From contig NZ_LT607754.1 of the NCBI RefSeq assembly GCF_900090285.1, forward strand, positions 3,932,001 to 3,996,000: a stretch of 64,000 nucleotides of DNA, in the 5' to 3' direction. The DNA is from Micromonospora inositola (lineage in GTDB: Bacteria; Actinomycetota; Actinomycetes; Mycobacteriales; Micromonosporaceae). The notes beneath the pieces were generated by a model. It saw only the letters and a list, made by a program, of their open reading frames with translations. It was not told the DNA's origin and searched no databases. Below are positions 39,071 to 46,490 of this stretch, piece after piece; position 1 is the first letter of the stretch, and the number at the start of each line of letters is the position of its first letter. The position numbers and the translations under genes were made by a program.

Positions 39071-39430
39071 ATGATCCATCACGTCCTGCTCGCCTGCCCA
39101 CCCGGCTCCGAGGCCGCGTCCCGGGCGTTCTACGTCGGCCTGCTCGGCATGACCGAGAAGCCCAAGCCACCGCCCCTCGCCGCCCGCGGTGGCTGCTGGT
39201 TCACCGGGTACGACGCCGAACTGCACCTCGGCGTCGAAGCGGACTTCCGCCCGGCCCGCAAGGCGCACCCGGCCCTGCTCCGCCCCGACCTCGACGACCT
39301 CGCCGCCCGGCTGGCCGCGGCCGGCCACCCGGTCACCTGGGGCGACGACGAGGTCCCCGGCATGCGCCGCTTCCACACCCACGACCCGCACGGCAACCGC
39401 CTGGAGTTCCTCGCCCCGATCGCCGGCTGA
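39071..39430 (+). CDS. VOC superfamily (glyoxalase/bleomycin-resistance fold) protein
   Basis: This 119-residue vicinal-oxygen-chelate protein opens with MIHHVLLACPPGSEAASRAF and YVGLLGMTEKPKPP. It ends MRRFHTHDPHGNRLEFLAP, with the metal-type His and Glu. A single protein of this size forms a dimer. The substrate is unknown. AGGAGGTG lies 6 bases before ATG. It is divergent from aconitase and shares its promoter region. Confidence 0.85.
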   Translation: MIHHVLLACPPGSEAASRAFYVGLLGMTEKPKPPPLAARGGCWFTGYDAELHLGVEADFRPARKAHPALLRPDLDDLAARLAAAGHPVTWGDDEVPGMRRFHTHDPHGNRLEFLAPIAG

Positions 39431-39590
39431 CCGCCCGCCGAGCCTCACGCCGCCACCCGCCGCGCCCGTCCCCACCAGCGCGGGGTGTGCCGTCGACGGG
39501 CGCCGGCCCGGTCGGGCGGTCGGTGCGGGAGCGGGCGGTTCGAGCGCCGCGGCGAGGGTAGGGTTCGAGGTCGGACCGGAAGGGGTGGCG

Positions 39591-40247
39591 GTGGTCGACG
39601 TACAGCAGTGGCTATCCGCGCTGCCCCCGGGCGTGGTCTACCTGATCGTCGCCGGGGTGATCGGCGTGGAGAGCATGGGCGTTCCGCTGCCCGGCGAGAT
39701 CGTCCTGGTCAGCTCCGCCCTGCTCGCCGCCGCCGGGGTGGTCGAGCCCCAGTGGGTGGCCACCGCCGCGGCGGCCGGCGCCATCGTCGGCGACTCGATC
39801 GGGTACGCGGTGGGCCGACGCGGCGGCCGCCCGCTGCTCGCCCGGCTGGGTCGGCGCTTCCCCCGACATCTCGGCCCCGCGCAGCTCGCCCGCGCCGAGC
39901 AGACTTTCGCCCGGCACGGCGTCTGGGCGGTCTTCTTCGGCCGCTTCGTGGCGCTGCTGCGGATCCTCGCCGGGCCGCTGGCGGGCGCGCTGCACGTGCC
40001 GTACCGCCGGTTCCTGCTGGCGAACGCGGCCGGCGGCCTGGTCTGGGCCTTCGGCACCACCTACCTGCTCTTCACCGTGGGTCGAGCGGCCGAGCACTGG
40101 CTCAAGGACCTCTCCTGGGCCGGCCTGGTGCTCGCGATCCTCGCCGGGCTCGCGAGCACCTGGTGGTTGCGCCGCCGGGCCCACCGGCTCGACCCGGCGG
40201 AGCTGGCCGACGAGGCCGAGCCGGTCCGAGCCGGCAGCGAGCGCTGA
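39591..40247 (+). CDS. DedA family membrane protein
   Basis: This 218-residue membrane protein shows the DedA/SNARE-associated fold: GVESMGVPLPGEIVLVSSAL (residues 25-45), GAIVGDSIGYAVGRRGGRPL, and FARHGVWAVFFGRFVALLRI with the conserved Phe-Gly-Arg region. Next comes LAGALHVPYRRFL. DedA proteins are lipid (undecaprenyl phosphate or phospholipid) flippases or related transporters. GTG 39591 was chosen with GGAAGGGG just upstream; GTG 39585 is also possible. Confidence 0.9.
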   Translation: MVDVQQWLSALPPGVVYLIVAGVIGVESMGVPLPGEIVLVSSALLAAAGVVEPQWVATAAAAGAIVGDSIGYAVGRRGGRPLLARLGRRFPRHLGPAQLARAEQTFARHGVWAVFFGRFVALLRILAGPLAGALHVPYRRFLLANAAGGLVWAFGTTYLLFTVGRAAEHWLKDLSWAGLVLAILAGLASTWWLRRRAHRLDPAELADEAEPVRAGSER

Positions 40248-40366
40248 CGCCGCAACCCGGGTCCGCCCTGGCGGCCCTGCATCCGTGAACCGGCCGCTGA
40301 CGGTCCGGTTGGCGGCTCACGCCGGCCGCCGGGCCCTCGGTGCCGTGTGCGGACGGTGGAAGACGG

Positions 40367-40403
40367 CGAAAGGGCCGGCCCCGTGGTGGGGTCGGCCCTT
40401 TCG
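40367..40403. terminator. Bidirectional terminator between DedA and the C39-like peptidase
   Basis: The arms CGAAAGGGCCGGCCCC and GGGGTCGGCCCTTTCG pair over 16 bp with one G:U pair and loop GTGGT. It is placed 17 bases past the stop of the minus-strand gene. Confidence 0.75.
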
Positions 40404-40419
40404 TGGTTGGTGCGGTGGG

Positions 40420-41088
40420 TCAGGAGGCGGTGTAGCCGCGGGTGGCGATCCAGTCGGCGAGGTTGTCGACGCTGATGCGGTAGGAGGCCATGTTCGGGTC
40501 GGCGGAGTCGGCGATGGTGACGGTGTGGCCGCCGTCGCGGTAGCCCACGACGCTGATGTAGTGCCCGCCTTCGAAGGAGTGGACGGTGCCGTCGGTGTCG
40601 ACGGCGGTGCCGGCGATGTTGGCGACCACGGCCCGGCCGTCGTCGACGGTGGCGACGATGTCGGTGCGCAGCTTGTCGGTCTGCTTGTCGTCGGCCTTGG
40701 CGTCGCGGATTTCGACGCTGTGGTAGACGTCCTTACCGGTTTCCTTGTTCAGGACCGGGGTGATGTCGTTGACGCTGTTGGTGCCGGCCTCGGTGGTGCC
40801 CATTTCCTTGGCCATGGCGTCGACGTTGATGTCCTTGCCCTGCACGGACAGGGCGTTGCGGGTGGCGGCGGGGCCGCAGTAGTAGAAGTTCGGCTGCGCG
40901 GCGTAGCGGACGTTGAGTTCCCGCTCGCTGTGCTTGCGGTCGGTCTGCTTGCGGTCGGTGTGCACCTGCGCCGTGGCCTTCTCGGCGGGGGCGGCGTGGG
41001 CGGCGATGGCCGGGCCGGCGATGCCGGCGGCGGTGGCGGCGAGGCCGGCAGCGGTCAGAGCGGTCTTACGGATCAGATCGGTACGCAT
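40420..41088 (-). CDS. Secreted C39-like cysteine peptidase
   Basis: This 222-residue protein has a signal peptide (RTDLIRKTALTAAGLAATAA to about residue 33, ending AHA-AP). A short basic repeat (TDRKQTDRKHSERE) comes next, then a papain-like C39_2 domain. The likely catalytic residues are C71 in NFYYCGPAATRN, H176 in EGGHYISVVGY, and D194 in TIADSADP. Such single-domain proteins are secreted and common in actinobacteria; targets are unknown. GAGGAG lies about 8 bases before ATG 41088. Confidence 0.85.
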   Translation of the reverse strand: MRTDLIRKTALTAAGLAATAAGIAGPAIAAHAAPAEKATAQVHTDRKQTDRKHSERELNVRYAAQPNFYYCGPAATRNALSVQGKDINVDAMAKEMGTTEAGTNSVNDITPVLNKETGKDVYHSVEIRDAKADDKQTDKLRTDIVATVDDGRAVVANIAGTAVDTDGTVHSFEGGHYISVVGYRDGGHTVTIADSADPNMASYRISVDNLADWIATRGYTAS

Positions 41089-41607
41089 GATGGCGTGCTC
41101 CTCTGCTCGGGGGTCCCGCACGGGGGTGCGGTGGTGCCGCGCGAAAAAGGGGGGAAAGTCTTGAGGGGGATCTGCCCGGCGGCCGGGGGCCTGCTCGGGT
41201 CCGGGGGATGTAACCGTCCCGGCGGGCCGGGTGTTCCCGGCTCGGCGCCGGGGCCAGCACCGGGGGCGGGGGTTCCTCGGTGGTATGCCATGTTCAACGA
41301 CCCGGCCCCGCCCGCCATTCCACCGCCGGGGTGGCCCCGCCCACGGCACACCGGGCCGTAAACCGGACACATGGCGCATCAGGCCCCGGCAACCGACCCG
41401 GACATCGGCGTGCACGGCCCTCCGACCCGTGCGGGCGCTCAAGATCCGCGCACTTTCCCGGATACAGTGCCCTCCGCGCGCGTTGAGGCCACTCTTCCCC
41501 CGAAGTTGCGCGGATCTTGGGGCTGCGGCGCCGCGCCGGGCGCGGCTTGCGCAGGCGGCGCGGCTTGGCGCCACGCACGCAGCGTGGCGTGTGCAGCGCG
41601 GAGGGGG
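41089..41607. other. Gene-free region upstream of the C39-like peptidase
   Basis: About 520 bases with no convincing gene on either strand; the open frames here are Arg/Pro/Ala-rich, as expected for random high-GC sequence. It should hold the promoter of the minus-strand peptidase. It also contains a large inverted repeat (listed separately) and the downstream end of the hydrolase gene, whose stop is at 41608. Confidence 0.6.
41441..41518. repeat. Inverted repeat with 17-base arms
   Basis: AAGATCCGCGCACTTTC (41441-41457) and GAAGTTGCGCGGATCTT (41502-41518) are complementary at 15 of 17 positions around a 44-base spacer. It lies beyond the stop of the minus-strand hydrolase gene and might terminate it, but the long spacer is unlike the other terminators here. 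Confidence 0.5.
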
Positions 41608-42333
41608 CTACAGCGCCTTCAGCATTTCGAGGATCGCGTCGCGGGCGGTAAGTACCGCAGCCCGGGACTGGTCGGTCTGGTCGAGCGCGTCAAAGCCGTG
41701 CCGGCCGTCCGGCACCTCCACCAGCCGCACGGGGGTCCCGCGTCGGGCCGCGGCGGCGGTGAACGCCTCGGTGCCGGCCAGGATCTCCGGCCGGTCCAGG
41801 CCCGCCCTGGTCAGCACGATGGGCGGGACGTCGGTGGCGTCGAGCGCGTCGATTGGTCGGAACCGGGCGTCGACCTCCCAGCCCGGCAGCGGAGTGAGCA
41901 GCGGGTAGGTCGCGGCCACACCACGCAACCACGCCGGTCGCTCGCGGAGCCAGTCCGCCAGCAGCAGGCCCCCACCGGAGAAGAACCAGAGCACGAGCCG
42001 GTCGGGGTCCACCCGCGGATCCGCCCGGATCAGGTCGACCGCTTCCGCGACGTCGCCGGCCGCCACGGGGTAGTCCGCCAGGGTGTGCAGGCGGTGGCTG
42101 ACCACGGCGGCCACCACGCCCTGCTCGGCGAGGAGGGCGCCGTAGCCGAGGTAGACCAGCCAGTCCCGGGGGTCGGGGGCGCCGGGCGGGAGCGGGCCGC
42201 CGTGCACCAGGACAACGGCCGGACAGGGACCATCGTCGTCGGCCGGCAGGTGCAGATCCACCCGGCCGTGCCGCTCGGCCGGCGCCGGGGGTGGGGACAG
42301 GACGAACGGGGTCTGGTAGAAGGGGAGGGCCAC
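41608..42333 (-). CDS. Alpha/beta-hydrolase fold esterase or peptidase
   Basis: This 241-residue protein has the oxyanion HGG in VVLVHGGPLPPG, the nucleophile elbow serine in LWFFSGGGLLLADW, and catalytic His in DGRHGFDAL near the end. The acid residue is likely in LTRAGLDRPEI. The pattern is that of the dienelactone hydrolase/acetyl esterase group. GTG 42333 has AGGAT 6 bases upstream. It is divergent from the ArsC-like gene. Confidence 0.85.
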   Translation of the reverse strand: MALPFYQTPFVLSPPPAPAERHGRVDLHLPADDDGPCPAVVLVHGGPLPPGAPDPRDWLVYLGYGALLAEQGVVAAVVSHRLHTLADYPVAAGDVAEAVDLIRADPRVDPDRLVLWFFSGGGLLLADWLRERPAWLRGVAATYPLLTPLPGWEVDARFRPIDALDATDVPPIVLTRAGLDRPEILAGTEAFTAAAARRGTPVRLVEVPDGRHGFDALDQTDQSRAAVLTARDAILEMLKAL

Positions 42334-42434
42334 GCCATGATCCTAACCGCGGGCAACCAGGTCGGTGGCCCGGTAAATCGTACATTGTGGACGTGGTGGC
42401 GACGAGCCGGCGAGGTCTGTCACCATGTCGGGTC

Positions 42435-42812
42435 ATGGAGATCTGGCACAACCCGGCCTGCTCGAAGTGCGCCGGCGCGCGGGCGACCCTCGACGAGGCG
42501 CGCGTGCCGTACCGGCTGCGGGCGTACCTGGAGCAGCCGCCGAGCGCGGCCGAGCTGACCGAGGTGCTGCGCCGGCTCGGTGCCCGGGCGTGGGACATCT
42601 GCCGCACCGGGGAGCCGGCCGCGGTCGCCCTGGGCATGGTCGACTGGCCGCGCGACGACGCCGACGAACCCCGGTGGATCGCCGCCATGGTGGCCCACCC
42701 GGAGCTGATCCAGCGCCCGATCCTGCTGTTCGACGACGGCGGCGCGCTGGTCGGTCGTACGCCGGAAGTGCTCGACGAGGCGGTGCGGCGCGTGGCCCGC
42801 GACGGCGGGTGA
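42435..42812 (+). CDS. ArsC/Spx-family thioredoxin-fold protein (arsenate reductase-like)
   Basis: This 125-residue protein starts MEIWHNPACSKCAGARATLD with a CxxC pair at the ArsC position. It continues YRLRAYLEQPPSAAELTEVL and ends with HPELIQRPILLFDDGGALVG, typical of the ArsC family. The Arg residues expected for arsenate binding are not clearly placed, and no ars genes are nearby, so arsenate reduction is unproven. Confidence 0.82.
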   Translation: MEIWHNPACSKCAGARATLDEARVPYRLRAYLEQPPSAAELTEVLRRLGARAWDICRTGEPAAVALGMVDWPRDDADEPRWIAAMVAHPELIQRPILLFDDGGALVGRTPEVLDEAVRRVARDGG

Positions 42813-42828
42813 GCGGCGCGGCGCCGGG

Positions 42829-43020
42829 TCAGGGCCGGTCGTCGGCCGGCGCCGCGGCCCCCGCGGCCTTCGTGTGCCGCTCGCGCAGCCGGTCCCGGAT
42901 CTCCTCCGGGGTGTACGCCCGCCGTCGCCGCTCCGCCCGGGCGATGACCACCCCGGACGCCGCGACGCCGGCCAGGCCGGCCAGTCCGAGCACCTTCCAC
43001 CACCGCATCCGTTGCCGCAT
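42829..43020 (-). CDS. Small membrane-anchored protein (63 aa)
   Basis: This 63-residue protein starts MRQRMRWWKVLGLAGLAGVA, with one membrane helix (residues 8-26). A basic stretch ARAERRRRAYTPEEIRDRLR and an Ala/Pro tail follow. The function is unknown. ATG 43020 was chosen; ATG 43041 in the same frame would make its start codon overlap that of the divergent permuted-papain gene at 43040. Confidence 0.65.
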   Translation of the reverse strand: MRQRMRWWKVLGLAGLAGVAASGVVIARAERRRRAYTPEEIRDRLRERHTKAAGAAAPADDRP

Positions 43021-43039
43021 CCGCTTAGGGTAGTCGTCC

Positions 43040-43702
43040 ATGAGCATCAGCCTGGACGAGGCCGTGGAGCTGACCCGGACCGGCGACGTGTGGGTGTTCC
43101 GGGGCCGCAGCGTCCCCGACCGCGCGATCCAGTTCACCACCAACAGCCCGGTGAACCACGTCGGGATGGCGGTGGTGCTCGACGACATGCCGCCGCTGAT
43201 GTGGCACGCCGAGCTGGGCCGCTCCCTGCCCGACATGTGGACCGGTACCCACCAGCGCGGCGTGCAGCTGCACGACCTGCGGGACGCGGTCTGCGTCTGG
43301 GCGAACCGGTACGGGCAGCGCGGCTGGCTGCGCCAGCTCGAACCGCCGGCCGGCGCCGCGATGGAGGAGGCGGTGCTGCAGACCGTCGCCCGCCTCGACG
43401 GCACCCCATTCCCGTCCACCGCGCAGCTCGCCTGGCGCTGGGCGCGGGGGCGGGTGCCCAGCGTGCGCCGCCGGACGCCCGTCGACGCGGGCGGTGGCGG
43501 TGTGCCGGTGCGCGACCGGGCGCTGGAGACGGCGTACTGCGCCGAGGTGGTGGCGGTGACGTACGAGGCGATGGGGCTGCTGCCTGCGGGCCGCCGTCCG
43601 AACTGGTACGACCCGGGGCGGTTCTGGAGCGGCGACGACCTCGACCTCACCGGCGGCGCCCAGCTCGGCGCCGAGATCGAGGTACGCATCCCGCCGCGCT
43701 GA
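43040..43702 (+). CDS. YiiX-like permuted papain-fold hydrolase
   Basis: This 220-residue protein has the permuted NlpC/P60-like order, with histidine first in FTTNSPVNHVGMAVVLDDM and the cysteine late in ETAYCAEVVAVTYEAMGLLP. MWHAELGRSLPDMWTGTHQR is also conserved in actinobacterial relatives. YiiX-type enzymes are probably amidases or lipid-cleaving thiol hydrolases. No signal peptide is visible. Its start lies directly against the small membrane-protein gene on the other strand. Confidence 0.78.
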   Translation: MSISLDEAVELTRTGDVWVFRGRSVPDRAIQFTTNSPVNHVGMAVVLDDMPPLMWHAELGRSLPDMWTGTHQRGVQLHDLRDAVCVWANRYGQRGWLRQLEPPAGAAMEEAVLQTVARLDGTPFPSTAQLAWRWARGRVPSVRRRTPVDAGGGGVPVRDRALETAYCAEVVAVTYEAMGLLPAGRRPNWYDPGRFWSGDDLDLTGGAQLGAEIEVRIPPR

Positions 43703-43742
43703 CCAGGTTTGACGCGCCGCGTGCGCGGCAATTGAGACCGGC

Positions 43743-44132
43743 GTGAAGGCCCCGACGGATCTCGACACGCTCACCGACTTCTTCGACCGGTACGGCGTGG
43801 CGTTGACCGCCGGCGACGTGCCCGCCATCGCCGGCTGCTACGCCCTGCCCGGGCTGGTGGTCGCCGACACGTACAGCTTCTCGTTCACCTCCCCGGCCGC
43901 GGTGGCGCTCTCCTTCGTGGGCGCCGCCCCGGACTACCAGGAGCGCGAACTGGTCGCGGCGAACGCGCAGATCGAGGACGTGCAGCAGGTCTCCGCGCTG
44001 CTCACGGAGGTGGCGGTGCGGTGGGAGTTCCTGGACAGCCAGGGCCGGGCGGTGCCGGGCGAGCGCTACCGCTACCTGCTGCGGGCCACCGAGGGCGGCC
44101 CGGCCATCTGCACCGTCATCCGGACGGCATGA
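43743..44132 (+). CDS. NTF2-like (SnoaL/DUF4440) protein
   Basis: This 129-residue protein has the NTF2-like pattern: LTDFFDRYGVALTAGDVPAI, CYALPGLVVADTYSFSFTSP, and a last strand ERYRYLLRATEGGPAICTVI. No enzymatic motif is obvious. GTG 43743 follows the previous gene by 40 bases. It converges on the acetyltransferase gene with 37 bases between. Confidence 0.75.
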   Translation: MKAPTDLDTLTDFFDRYGVALTAGDVPAIAGCYALPGLVVADTYSFSFTSPAAVALSFVGAAPDYQERELVAANAQIEDVQQVSALLTEVAVRWEFLDSQGRAVPGERYRYLLRATEGGPAICTVIRTA

Positions 44133-44169
44133 CACCGAGGCTGCGGCGCTTCGCGCGCACCCGGGGCGG

Positions 44170-44715
44170 TCACGAGTGAGCCGTCGGCACCCAGAACCTG
44201 AGCATGCCCGCCCGCTCGTCCTCCAGCAGACCGCCGTTGCGCTCGATGACCCGCCGCGAGGCCACATTGTCCACATCGCAGGTGACCAGCGCCGGGTCGA
44301 TGCCGAGCGCGTGGGTCACCGGCAGCGCCGCGCGCAGCATGGCGGTGGCGTGGCCCCGCCGGCGGGCGCCGGCGCGTACGTCGTAGCCGATGTGGCCGCC
44401 CGCCTCGCGCAGGAACGGGGTGAGCCGGTGCCGGATGGCGAGCCGGCCGAGGTACTCGTCGCCGTCGGTCCACCAGAGCGTCGTGCAGGGCACCCAGCCC
44501 TCCGCCCGGGGCGTCTCCTCCAGCTCCTGCGCGCGCAGCTCGGCGACGTACCGGGCGAACCCCGGCGCGGTGTGCCACCCGGCGCCGTGCTCCCGGATCT
44601 CGCTGCCGACCATGGTGTGGTCCTGCCGGTCGCCGCGTCCCTCCGCGCGGAACTCGGCCATGGCGGCGAGGAAGCTGGCGCGCACCCGTTCGGTGGGTGG
44701 GATCAACGCGGGCAT
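44170..44715 (-). CDS. GNAT-family N-acetyltransferase
   Basis: This 181-residue protein has a variable N-terminal half and a clear acetyl-CoA site, GYDVRAGARRRGHATAMLRA (motif A with R-x-x-G-x-A). TCDVDNVASRRVIERNGGLL follows near the C-terminus. GYDVRAGARRRGHA resembles RimJ/RimL-like proteins. The acceptor is unknown. Confidence 0.85.
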   Translation of the reverse strand: MPALIPPTERVRASFLAAMAEFRAEGRGDRQDHTMVGSEIREHGAGWHTAPGFARYVAELRAQELEETPRAEGWVPCTTLWWTDGDEYLGRLAIRHRLTPFLREAGGHIGYDVRAGARRRGHATAMLRAALPVTHALGIDPALVTCDVDNVASRRVIERNGGLLEDERAGMLRFWVPTAHS

Positions 44716-44860
44716 GGTCGTGAGTAGACCCGAACCGCCGCCCGTCGGCCAGCCGTTTTCCGTGTCCCGCCCACCGGACGGTCGGATCGGGGTGGGCGTG
44801 CTGCGCTATTCGGATCAGGCTGGCTACGCTGGCGCGTCGGCTCCGACGAGGGGGGACCTG

Positions 44861-45529
44861 ATGAGCATCCGGCACGACGAGCGGGCGGGGTCGTCCGTGG
44901 CGAGGGTGCTGACGTCGGTGCCCTGGTTCGTGGTGCTGCTGGGCGTCAGCCTGCTGACCGTTCTACTGCTCGTGGTCCTCTTCTCGCTGCGCGGGCCGGA
45001 GCGGCAGTCGGCGCCGCCGCCGGCCCCGCCGATCTACCTGCCCACCGTGGGTGCGACGACCACGTCCGCCGCGCCCACCGACGCCCCGCTGGTCGCCGTC
45101 GGCCCCACCGCCTCGCCGACCGCCTCGGCCAGCGGCACGCCGTCGCCGCGGGCCAGCTCGGCCCGGCCGCCCGCGTCGGCCCCCGCCCGGCCGGCGGCCC
45201 CGCGAGCCGGGGCGCTGACCGCGCGCTACCAGGCCACCGCGAGCGGACGCGACTACTTCGAGGCCCGGCTGACGGTCGGCAACGGGTCCGCCGGAAGCCA
45301 GAGCTGGGAGGTGGAGCTGACCTTCGCCGGCAACGTGAAGAGCATCGACGCGTCCTCCGGCTCCGGGCTCTCGGTGAGCTCACAGGGCAACGGCTGGTTC
45401 GTGCTGCGTGGCACCGGCCCGCTCGGCTCGGGGGAGAGCGCCGTCGTGCAGATGCGGTTCAGCCGTACCGGCAGCGGTGACCGGCCGGGCCAGTGCACCG
45501 TCAACGACGCGGACTGCGTCATCGGCTGA
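44861..45529 (+). CDS. Membrane-anchored protein with a CBM2-like (cellulose-binding) domain
   Basis: This 222-residue protein has one membrane helix (residues 22-46, VPWFVVLLGVSLLTVLLLVV), a long Pro/Ser/Ala/Thr linker (about 50-115), and a C-terminal immunoglobulin-like domain. That domain (LTARYQATASGRDYFEARLT, GSQSWEVELTFAGNVKSIDA, GNGWFVLRGTGPLGSGESAV, QCTVNDADCVIG) matches the CBM2 fold with its Cys near the end. Only part of the usual sugar-stacking tryptophans is present. No catalytic module is attached. A related gene follows by 83 bases. Confidence 0.78.
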   Translation: MSIRHDERAGSSVARVLTSVPWFVVLLGVSLLTVLLLVVLFSLRGPERQSAPPPAPPIYLPTVGATTTSAAPTDAPLVAVGPTASPTASASGTPSPRASSARPPASAPARPAAPRAGALTARYQATASGRDYFEARLTVGNGSAGSQSWEVELTFAGNVKSIDASSGSGLSVSSQGNGWFVLRGTGPLGSGESAVVQMRFSRTGSGDRPGQCTVNDADCVIG

Positions 45530-45612
45530 CTGCGCGTTTGCCCGGGACCGGGCACTTTCCGACATTGCTCCCGATCGTTACGCTCACCCGACGGGATCGA
45601 CAGGGGGGGCTC

Positions 45613-46296
45613 ATGTCCGGCACGCGTCGCGCCCGACCGTCGCCGGGCGCCGGCGCCGCCATCGCGTCCTCGCCGTGGATCGTGGTGTCGATCGGCGTGA
45701 TCGTGATGGTGGTGCTGCTGGTCGTCGCGCTGGGATCGGCGCGCGGGCGGCGACCGTACAACGACGCCGGGCCGGGCCCGCCGGTCGCGACCATCCCGCT
45801 GCCCGGACTGCCCCCCGCCACACCGTCCCGCGCCGAGTCGATCGAGGCCCCGCCGGCGCCGCCCGGACTGTCGCCGCGGTCGACCGTCCTGCCGAGCGCC
45901 GGCCGGCCGACCTCGAGCCCGTCCGCGCCCGCCGGTGGTGGCGGGGGCACTGCGCGTCCGACCCCACCCCCGGTGCGCCCGTTGGAAAGCGGCCGGTATG
46001 GGGTGGCCAACACCTGGGACGGCGGGTTCATGGGTGAGGTGCTGATCGTCAACGCCGACTCGACCCGGCGCGGCTGGACGGTGCGGCTGGCCTTCTCCGA
46101 GGGACGGATAGTCGCGTACTGGGTGGCCGGTGCGGAGGGGGGAAGTGGCAGCGTGTTCGACGGCGTCTTGACGTACCGGAGCGGGGTGGACCTGGCGTCC
46201 GGCCAGTCGGTGCCGCTGCGCTTCCAGGTCGAAAACACCCGCACGACCCGCCCGGAACTCTGCACCGTCAACGGCTCGCGCTGCTCCGGCTTCTGA
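45613..46296 (+). CDS. Membrane-anchored protein, paralogue of the CBM2-like protein
   Basis: This 227-residue protein has the same plan as the gene before it: a helix (WIVVSIGVIVMVVLLVVALG), a Pro/Ser-rich linker to about residue 120, then a beta domain (GRYGVANTWDGGFMGEVLIV, RRGWTVRLAFSEGRIVAYWV, ELCTVNGSRCSGF). The domain is CBM2-like in layout but much diverged; the paired Cys near the end is kept. A weak promoter candidate is TTTCCG, 17 bases, TACGCT (45556-45584). Confidence 0.72.
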   Translation: MSGTRRARPSPGAGAAIASSPWIVVSIGVIVMVVLLVVALGSARGRRPYNDAGPGPPVATIPLPGLPPATPSRAESIEAPPAPPGLSPRSTVLPSAGRPTSSPSAPAGGGGGTARPTPPPVRPLESGRYGVANTWDGGFMGEVLIVNADSTRRGWTVRLAFSEGRIVAYWVAGAEGGSGSVFDGVLTYRSGVDLASGQSVPLRFQVENTRTTRPELCTVNGSRCSGF

Positions 46297-46389
46297 CCCG
46301 GCACGCGGTCCACGTCGCCGGCCGATGGTGGCCGCCATCCTGATCACCGTCCGCAGTGGGCCCGGCCTGCCCGGCCGATGCTCTGTTTC

Positions 46390-46434
46390 GCAAGGCGGCT
46401 GCCTTGTTGCGACGCGGTTTGCAAGGTATTGCAG
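46390..46434. promoter_or_regulatory. GCAAGG/TTGCA-type repeats upstream of the amylopullulanase, candidate MalR-like operator
   Basis: Between 46390 and 46434 the sequence contains GCAAGGC..GCCTTGTTGC, then TTTGCAAGG and TTGCAG, i.e. several copies of TTGCA/TGCAA-like units. Starch-enzyme genes in Streptomyces are controlled by a LacI-family MalR protein at TTGCA-type repeats. The link is by similarity of pattern and gene function only; no malR gene is in the window. Confidence 0.4.
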
Positions 46435-46457
46435 AATGTTTCGGCAAGGGCTAGCGT
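46429..46457 (+). promoter_or_regulatory. Predicted promoter of the amylopullulanase gene
   Basis: TTGCAG (46429-46434), 17 bases, TAGCGT (46452-46457). The start codon is 33 bases past the -10, with AGAGGAAGG before it. The -35 box overlaps the TTGCA-type repeats. Confidence 0.6.
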
Positions 46458-46490
46458 GCGGGCGAATCAGCGACCAGAGGAAGGCCGTCG

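Noticed and set aside
40420..41088. The C39-like peptidase as the processing protease of a bacteriocin exporter
   Set aside because: It has a signal peptide, no ABC transporter fusion and no precursor peptide gene nearby.
42435..42812. An arsenic-resistance locus
   Set aside because: Only one ArsC-like gene is present; no arsR, arsB or acr3-like gene is nearby and the arsenate-binding arginines are not clear.
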